Of a stretch of 64,000 bases of DNA, positions 56,756 to 64,000 are shown piece after piece. A program made the translations under genes and the position numbers. The DNA comes from Trichostrongylus colubriformis (Eukaryota > Nematoda > Chromadorea > Rhabditida > Trichostrongylidae): positions 13,640,001 to 13,704,000 of the forward strand of contig OZ022259.1 of the NCBI GenBank assembly GCA_963978905.1, written 5' to 3'. Numbering within the stretch: the stretch's first letter is position 1; every line of letters begins with the position of its first letter. The notes below the pieces were generated by a model that was not told the DNA's origin, did no database searches, and saw nothing but the letters and a program-made list of their open reading frames with translations.

Positions 56756-57356
56756 GTATTTTTTGTTTTATTACATGTACAAGGTGTACATGAAATGGGA
56801 TGGTTGCACCAATATATACAAAACATATAGAACATATCAGTACAATAACAACAAGAAAAACCTAAAAAAGCAAAAAGCAAGAAACTATGAGAAACCAACC
56901 ACCAAATTCCAATAATCAAAAGCAGTAAAAGCAAGAAAGAAGGGTCCTAACTGTAAAACTTGCTCATAGAAGATTTGAGCTGAACGATATTAGAAGGCAT
57001 CATTAATTTTTTGCAAAATTCGCCGAACTCGGAAGAAGCGCGCAGCGAAAAAATCTGGATCTTATACCCGTCTTCGATTTAGGACATAGAGTTTTATATT
57101 TATCACCCCGTGTAATAGATGTAAGGAGCACGAAGAGGTTTTTGATTTCAACCGGTACTCTGCCTGATGATTTTATATAGCATAATTAAATCAATTTTTT
57201 TTTCTTCTGCATTCAAGTGATTCAAGCCCAAGCATATTTCTGATGACACCTCTGGTGCCCTCTTAGTTGAAGCCCAACGCGCGAATCAAAAATTTTCTGG
57301 TAAAATTGTTTTGGACAGCTTCCGATCTGTTTTGTTTTGTTTTGGACAACATAGAA

Positions 57357-57740
57357 GCTGAGAAAAATCGTAGCCAAGCTATTTTGAGCCCACTTAAAAC
57401 GAGGGGACACTGCCCCCTCCCCGCAATGGGTGGAGCGAACCCTGTCATTGATCAGACGGTAACCACTGCAGAAGTGCACCGCAATGGGTAGAGCGGACTC
57501 TGTTATTAATCAGAGGGTAATCATTATAAAAATGTAAAAATTGAATTTGTTTCTAGGATGGTTCAGAGAGTGGAAGAAAGTGACAGTGATCAGTGGAGTT
57601 ATAGTCTCGTAAGGAAAATAAATTTCAACTGTGGGCGGAGCTATTGTTGATGGGTGGAGGTGCGATTAAGGTGCAGATGCGCTCATGAGGGGGAACTGGA
57701 GACACGCTATGAATTTGACATCGTTGCCGTATTTCGTACG
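57357..57740. repeat. Direct repeat, copy B, with an inner partial duplication
   Basis: Matches 56443-56755. The GCAATGGGT-GAGCG-ACYCTGT segment occurs twice here (about 57424 and 57482), so a short internal duplication followed. Confidence 0.78.
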
Positions 57741-58263
57741 CAAGAATTCAATTGCGCTGTCGTGATTTTTTTTTCAAAAATCGGAAAGCGACGCACGCTT
57801 TCTCGTGCATCTCCTCGCAAAGCTTTCACCACATAATTGAATTTTTGCAACTTTGATAGCGGTTGATTGTGAACATTTTCTGCACACAAAGTCCAAAAAT
57901 TTTTATATGCCCACATTTGTCCGCTGAATGTTGGTTTGGGAATGTCTGGTAGCTTGAGATAGAGAATACCGGGTTTTCTATTTGCGTGTCCGGCGAAGGC
58001 AGCAGTCCAACAACCATCGCAGCGCTTTGCTCGAGTGAGGTTCGCACGTGGTCACGAGCGCTTAAACGGTCGCTTTCGAGCCTGATAGCTACTTCTTGCG
58101 CACGTTCTAGCACACTATGAGCCTTAGCGATATATTCCTGGACTTGCTGCATTTGCTCTTTATTGATTGCGTCACCTAACGGATCGACCATAGCTGTGAA
58201 CCCTTTTAGGGTATCAAGTATCAGTCTAGAAGTGGAACTGAGCTGCAACACCAAGAACTGCAC
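57690..58263 (-). pseudogene. BEL/Pao-type gag fragment
   Basis: On the minus strand from 58263: a helical, charged N-terminal part (VQEYIAKAHSVLERAQEVAI), then LKLPDIPKPTFSGQMWAYKN and FWTLCAENVHNQPLSKLQKF, then NYVVKALRGDARESVRRFPI. This pattern (PxFSGxxxxWxxFWxxF...VHNxxxLSxxxKFxYL) is the DUF1759-like part of BEL/Pao gag. It needs at least one frame change near 57920 and another near 57740 (KYGNDVKF). No protease, RT or LTRs were recognised, so this is a fragment. Confidence 0.65.
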
Positions 58264-58860
58264 CAGCTGGGATCCCCGCTGTCTTGAAGGGAATGGCTAT
58301 CCAAGCTTATGAGGTCCTAATTTTCTGATACAATATGCTATAAGTTATTCCTATATCTTGTTAGCACACTTCTGGGACTTCAATTCTATAGGTCTTGCCA
58401 TAGGCAGAGATGGAAATAAGTAAAAGGAATTTTGACAAAATGAAACGAAAAAGAAAGCTTGAACTGTGATCTCAATCAAACTTTGCGCCGTTGATGACAA
58501 AAGTCTTTGCAGCGCTAGCGCCGAAGATTCACAACAAACTTCAAACGTACCGACCGTTTGTCCCGTGGTATCGTCCAGCGCAGGCCTCAGGTCCGAATAT
58601 ACCGATGCACCATAAAATGGATTGCTCGATGTTTCCGTGCGTCCCACGCGGTTCATGGGTACACGAGTCGACACCAGAGGCTCACCAGTTTATCCTCAAA
58701 CTTGGGTAATTAAACAACAAAGCTAACGTAAAATCATAAATGTCTACTGGTGAACGCAAGAAATAGGGCGCAGGGCAGCGATTGGACCCAAACTAGGCGC
58801 AGTGCATTACTAAAGCTACAAGGAAGCAAAGCCAAAGAAATGAAACGAAGTGAAAAATAA

Positions 58861-58935
58861 GATCGCTGCGGTGCCATGGTCCTTTATCCTGCTCTCGAGA
58901 TGAGCAGGATAAAGGACCATGGCACCGCAGCGATC
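58861..58935. repeat. Perfect hairpin, 34-bp arms, 7-nt loop
   Basis: 58861-58894 is the exact reverse complement of 58902-58935. It is intergenic, upstream of the foldback element. Confidence 0.92.
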
Positions 58936-59151
58936 AGATAACAGTCAAAGCCTAGCATTATCTCGACTTTCTCAAAAGCCTGAATAGGAACATCAAACCA
59001 TCAGCCTACTGTAATCTGTGACAGAGAAAAAAATCGCTTCAGCGATAATCTTTTACTCTCAAGACACTTTCCGGCATGTCAAGCGCTTTTTCTATGATAA
59101 AGCCCAAATCGCATGAAGTCTTTAAATATAACATTCTACTAATCCAGAGAT

Positions 59152-60690
59152 TGAAGGCAGCATTCAAACAATGCACAGAACCATGAATTCAAAAAGAATG
59201 TCAAATGCTGATGAAAGTATGAATATGGGCGTACACTAGTTAATTTTAGACGAAACTTATACTGTTGTATTCAGTGTTAAAAATGCTGTTCAAATATGCC
59301 CAGAAACATGAATTTGAAAAGAATTCAACTGCACTAATTAGTTAGAGACGAAACGTACACCCTTCAATTGAGTGTCAAAAATGCTGTTTATTGATGTGAA
59401 GATCATCTCGTTGCGATGGTTCCGAATTTTTACCACTGTTCTCGTATTCCTTTCGAGCGTTGCCGGCTCCAACGCCGCTTGTCGACCTCTCAATTGCTCT
59501 GCAATCAGGTCAATACTTGGTGGTGTTATCATACTCATCAATACATGCTTATCTTCGAAACCGCTCACTGATCTTATTCGGTGATCTCTCTAGTCCCTCC
59601 TTTTCAGAGAACTGGAAGGGGGCAGTTTCCTCGAACTGGGGGAACTGATCCAAAGGGGTAGCGTGAGGGTCGTGAACCGCGCGCGCGGCGAATTTCGGGC
59701 GACTCAACGCTGCCTGGTACGGTATTCGCGACGCAGCTCTGCAATGAGGCGCAAATGTTGCGCATTGACCTCATACGTTGCTTTGCCTTTTGTTCAAACG
59801 TGTGGCGGGTGAAAACCTCAAATAAGTGAGACCTATTCATAAACCTTAATTAGTGAGCAAGAGTAAAAGGACTGTTCGAAGAAGCAGTAGTAGAGGCGAA
59901 ATAATAACGCTTCAGTGCGCGTTACTGGCGCCGTACCACACCTCATCGAGGTCGCCCAGAAATTGCTGCGCGCGGCTATCCACGATCCTGACGCTCGTCT
60001 CTCGGTCCGAAGTGTAGCTTTAGTAACCGATCAGAAGGACACAGGAGCACACGACTCACTGCGAACAAATTTTTGCAAAAGTCGCATGCAGCACAGGATT
60101 CGAACCCCCACGAATCATCACATCACGAGTGCACACGAACTGCAATATCTAGGCCTGCGCCATCCAACCGAATGATAGGAGTTCTGTTTCCGAACTAATC
60201 TATGAGGGACTGCGTGGTCGTAATTAGTCGTGTGATCCCGCATCCCTCTGACCGGTTATTAAAGCAACACATCGGAACAGTTCCATCAAAACGAGGAAAG
60301 TGCTCCTCCAGTTCCCTGAAAAATAGGGGGCTGCGAAGATCGCTGAATAAGAACAATGAGCGGTTTTGAAGATCAGTAGTGTGCATTGATGTGATATGAT
60401 AACACCACCAAGCATTGACCTGATCCCTGGAGGGCGCCGCAGAGCAATTAAGAGGTCGACAAGCGGCGTTGGAGCCGGGAACGCTCGAAAGGAATACGAG
60501 AACAGTGGTAAAAATTCGGAACCATCGCAATGAGATGATCTTCACATCAATAAACAGCATTTTTGACACTCAATTGAAGGGTTTACGTTTCGTCTCTAAT
60601 TAATTAGTGTCCGTTCATATTCATGCTTTCATGTGCAGTTGAATTCTTTTCAAATTCATGGTTCTGGGCATGTTTGAATGCTGCCTCCAC
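59152..60690. mobile_element. Foldback element with tRNA-like centre
   Basis: Arms about 59340-59655 and 60270-60605 are inverted copies (AAATGCTGTTTATTGATGTG, TCCGAATTTTTACCACTGTT, TCAGAGAACTGGAAGG), with outer ends repeating AAGGCAGCATTCAAACAATG-like text near 59155 and 60685. The left side also has a partial direct duplication (59159-59290 against 59291-59390). The unpaired middle, 59660-60230, contains the tRNA-like segment. No protein-coding content recognised. It lies between P4H copies 2 and 3. Confidence 0.68.
60096..60165 (-). repeat. tRNA-derived SINE-like segment
   Basis: On the minus strand: TGGCGCAGGCCTAG resembles a pol III A box and, about 45 bp on, GGGGTTCGAATCC matches a B box closely. 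The arms do not fold into a proper cloverleaf by eye, so I call it a tRNA-derived SINE head, not a functional tRNA. Confidence 0.45.
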
Positions 60691-61242
60691 TCGCTAGATA
60701 AGTCAAATGTTGTATTTGAAGACTTCGTGCGATTTTTATTGATTAAAATGTTATTTTAGAGAATGAGAGAGGAAATCAATCTGCATTTGCCCTTTATGAT
60801 TGTGGCATCGCTTTCAATGGTGAGCGAGGTCACAATAATATAGCGGATTCACATCATTGACAATAAGAATAAAAAATCATTTTTCTCTTGGCAAATTCTT
60901 TCAAAATAAAAACCTGGGGTTATAATAGCCAGGATCGCGTCTTTGAAGTTGACGTTTTTAAGCAACAGCCTGTCTCATCTTGGACTGCAGTAGGCTGAAG
61001 GAGTCCTTAGCTGAACTGGGTGTCATATTCGAGGAAGGAGTTGTAAATAATTCAAATGTGAAAAATTAGTTGTAAAGTTGCAAATGATTTTTCAACAACA
61101 GCAACTTTTGGTGCCCAAGTGTCGGCTTTTTCCAGAGTTGTACCAAGAATAAGACCTGATTATTTAATATGCTGTTGTTCCGAGGTTTTTGAATGTTTCT
61201 GCTCGTGGTGCTCCGTTAAAATCACATTTGAGCGACCACTGA

Positions 61243-61252
61243 CCATTTTAGG
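61243..61252 (+). promoter_or_regulatory. Candidate spliced-leader acceptor of P4H copy 3
   Basis: CCATTTTAG followed by one base and the ATG, the same arrangement as copy 2. The 0.35 kb upstream (60895-61252) also aligns with 35610-35989. Confidence 0.5.
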
Positions 61253-63209
61253 ATGCAGTACATACTGCTACTTCTGGTCTTACTGCTCGTCACCACCCAT
61301 GCAGACATATTCACCTCAATTGCTGATATGCAATCTGTGCTCCAATCAGAAAAATTTATTTCTGCAGTTCTCAGTGAATACATTGAAAGTGAAGAGGATC
61401 GCCTCAAATATCTCAAAGAGTAGGATACCTTTTTATCTACAACTATGAAAAATACAGATAAACATTGCATCCAGTCTTATAAAGGCGCGAAATGAGGAAG
61501 CGATGAAGACGGAGATCAAAGATTTTACCAGTCCAATCAACGCTTTTCTTTTCATCAAAAAGAAGGTGAACCTTAGTTGGCGCTGCGTGAATAGTGCTTA
61601 TCGAGATTACTTAACTCCTGGAGTCTGAAATATTGCAGTTATTCGATTGGAAGCGTATTGAACAGGCAATATTGGTCAACAATTCACGCTCTCTTCTTGA
61701 GAGTATTGCTCAAAGGAGTTGTGGCGTTCGCTATCCAACTCAGGTAATCGTTGCTGCTAGGTTTTGAATTCCATTTACTAAGTTGAAAGCAGTGGGCGCC
61801 ATTATTCCTCATAATATATGGTTTTGATTTTCGACTCAGTATAAATGTGAAAGTCGAGTAAATTGGCGGTGAAAAAGGCCAAAAATTTGCCGACAACCCC
61901 GATAGCCCACCAAGACGGCACATTCGTTCAGCAGATGTATTTGTGCGAAAACGAAATTGCAGCGGTGCATAGACTAGTGTTAGCACGGAAAAGTCTGCGA
62001 AAAGAGAGGAGAAAAGAGAGATATCCATGCACGCGCTCAATGCGTACGTTGTGTGGGCCTCAATGCGTATGTTGTAGCCTGAGAGTAGGAGGGTGTAGCG
62101 GACCCCAGATAGAGCCTAACCAAGTACCAGCACTACGCACAAGGGTGACAGATCAACTGTTATGAAAATGGATTCCTCCACTTGATGCTCCCGTTTTCAA
62201 AAAGCCTGGTAATGCACCACCAGTATGGCCCTATTTAGGAAGATCTGACTGGGGCGGCGATGGGCTTGTTGAGACTTCAGGACACTTACAAACTGGATAC
62301 AACAGATCTTGCTGACGGGCGTATATACAAGAAACAGGGCAACTACACATTCAGTGGTGAGTGTTTGTTGATTATGATATTAACTACCTTCTTAATTGAT
62401 AATTTTCCAGCATAGCCACAGGAGTAGAGCAGTCGGCTTTTCTAGCTGTGTATTCTTCCGGTATAATTTGCTCTCCGGAATACCAGGAGCAATAGTATAC
62501 GTACATTGTGCTGCAATCAGGATAACTATACGTTGGATAAGGTTCCGACTTCGTAGAAAACCTCTTGCCAGGCCTTGTTTCCGACCTAGGACATAGGGAT
62601 TGTAACGTCCGGTTCAAGAGTGCGCGATAAAGCCTGGACTAGGCGGTGTTAGAGAGTAAGGGTTTATACTTTACAATTATCCCATGTGAAAGGCAAAATC
62701 AGATTTTATCATGGTACGAAATAGTTGAGATTGTCTTACGAATGGTCCACTTTCCAAATGCAACCGGTGACTCGCATAGTAGATTGTGCCAGCCAAATGG
62801 TGTTCTTGACAATCTCTGTTGGAATCATTGGAATCTCTGTAAACTAGCCTGAAATCACTCGAAAAGAAAGGATTCGCTTCTTAAACTCCTCCTATAGTGT
62901 CCTGCATCGTCTAGTAGATACGATTACCTTCTTTTTCAGCCGGAGACTGCTTCGAGATCGCCAAAGCAGCATACAATAATGATGATTTTTATCATACCGT
63001 TCTGTGGATGGAAGAAGCAAGACGGCGTTTCGAGAAGGAGGACGTGAAAACAGCAAAACTAGGCGAGGTATTTCTGACCTGGGATTATTATCGATTTTCT
63101 CTCTGTAACGACTATGTCATACAGATCCTCGAATATCTCTCATACTCGCTCTACAAACAAGGAAATCCAAAACACGCGCTGCAACTGTCTGAGGAAATTG
63201 TCACAACTG
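61253..63209 (+). CDS. dpy-18: Prolyl 4-hydroxylase alpha subunit, copy 3 (exons 1-6; runs off the window)
   Basis: Third tandem paralogue, cut by the window end; the visible exons encode about 231 residues. Exons: 61253-61419, 61475-61565, 61639-61743, 62239-62356, 62940-63067, 63125-63209. All donors are GT, all acceptors AG, and phases match copies 1 and 2. It has a signal peptide (cut before DIFTS), the N-terminal domain and the start of the TPR-like peptide-binding domain (GDCFEIAKAAY). Exon 2 is 91 nt rather than 100: three codons (Glu-Tyr-Glu in copy 2) are missing in frame. Exons 1-3 are the most diverged part, while exons 4-6 are nearly identical to copy 2. Intron 6 begins at 63210 and carries an RTE fragment to the window end. 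The catalytic exons lie outside, so activity cannot be judged. Confidence 0.87.
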
Positions 63210-63299
63210 GTTAGTTTTAATGATTTATGGTTTAGTGTTTGTCAATATCTAAAAACGACTTATGTAACGTCCGTGTCATGTTTTTCTTTATTGGAGCAG

Positions 63300-64000
63300 T
63301 CGGAAATGTAAACAGTATGCATGTATGCTGTACCGACAGATGCATGGGAGGCGATTCCTCAACACCGTGACCGCTGAAGGAGGATCCTATATGGGTGGCG
63401 GCCTAGTGCCATCGTTCCATCTCCAAGTGGAAAGTTGATGCACTGAAATGTTCCAACTACCGCTGGATGAATTTGACAGCGTATACCATAAACCCGTGAG
63501 AGAGGCTGATCGATTCGAGGCTGACGCAACTCATTTCAATTTCCTAGGAGCACTTCAGGTTTGTGCTTGGAAAATCTGTAACCGATTCCATCTTCATCGC
63601 CAGGCACGTGATAGACAGTATCGTGAGAAGCGGCAATCTCGACCCTGAGAAGGCTTTCGACCATCTCCCGGAACTAGAATTTTGGAACGCGTTGCGAGAA
63701 CTCCGTATGCGGAACTCTGATCGCCCTCATAAGGATATGTACGACACCTCGTCCCGGGAAGTGGCTGATCTGATGAAGTGTAGGAACATCCAAGTCCTAT
63801 GCCTCCAGGAAACTCGCTGGAAAGGGGCTAAGGCCAGGGAGATGGTGACGGTGTCAAACTCCTCTACAATGGAGTAGACCAAACGAAACGGCGTAGCCAT
63901 AGCCGTAGCAGAGTCCCTCAAGAATGTGTCTCTGCAGTGGACAGGATAAGCCACCGAATCATGTCTGTGAGGATAGACACAAACAGGGGTACTGGACCAT
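63300..64000 (+). pseudogene. RTE fragments in intron 6 of P4H copy 3 (continues past the window)
   Basis: From 63300 to about 63740 the text aligns with the RT fragment in copy 2 intron 6 (shared CATCTTCATCGCCAGGCACG; GCGTTGCGAGAACTCCGT). At about 63740 it switches to an RTE endonuclease start: SSREVADLMKCRNIQVLCLQ, ETRWKGAKARE, then after a frameshift KRNGVAIAVAESLK. The RT-then-endonuclease order is the reverse of an intact element, so two pieces are joined here. Confidence 0.75.

Noticed and set aside
60061..60165. Functional tRNA gene on the minus strand
   Set aside because: A- and B-box-like blocks are present, but I cannot draw a paired acceptor stem or anticodon arm; a SINE head is more likely.

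Overview
The window looks like nuclear DNA of a clade V (strongylid, hookworm-like) nematode. The basis is intron-rich genes with short phase-conserved exons, AG acceptors abutting start codons as expected for spliced-leader trans-splicing, collagen prolyl 4-hydroxylase genes closest in my recollection to C. elegans dpy-18/phy-1, and dense RTE, mariner, BEL/Pao and MITE-type repeats. The species assignment is inference.

The only convincing host genes are three tandem, same-strand copies of the prolyl 4-hydroxylase alpha subunit. Copy 1 (10673-25088) and copy 2 (35990-48485) each resolve into 17 exons encoding 561 and 560 residues; exons 2-17 have identical lengths and phases in both. Copy 3 starts at 61253 and shows exons 1-6 before the window ends. 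All have a signal peptide, N-terminal domain and TPR-like peptide-binding domain. Copies 1 and 2 also show the full catalytic His-x-Asp...His...Lys set. They should act in the ER with a PDI partner to hydroxylate prolines in cuticle collagens.

Layout: 1-9796 is a gene-free repeat field (TTAA-flanked MITEs, a 404-bp tandem duplication, perfect hairpins). 9797-10470 is a 674-bp palindrome built from mariner transposase 3' ends, about 200 bp upstream of copy 1. Intron 4 of copy 1 carries three abutting DNA elements, one of them split by an intact 3.1-kb RTE retrotransposon with a 19-bp target duplication. 25089-35989 holds a second copy of one of those DNA elements, a decayed RTE, nested MITEs and a second mariner-like palindrome. 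Copy 2 introns hold a shared RTE fragment, a dead mariner and, in intron 13, a decayed RTE followed by an RRM-coding fragment. 48486-61252 holds an internally deleted RTE, a BEL/Pao gag relic, duplicated repeats and a foldback element with a tRNA-like loop.

Copies 2 and 3 are the younger pair: upstream sequence and introns align, and both carry the same RTE fragment at the same place in intron 6. No bacterial-type operon, CRISPR or rRNA is present. All splice sites were called by eye from reading frame, GT/AG signals and comparison among the three copies; there is no transcript evidence.
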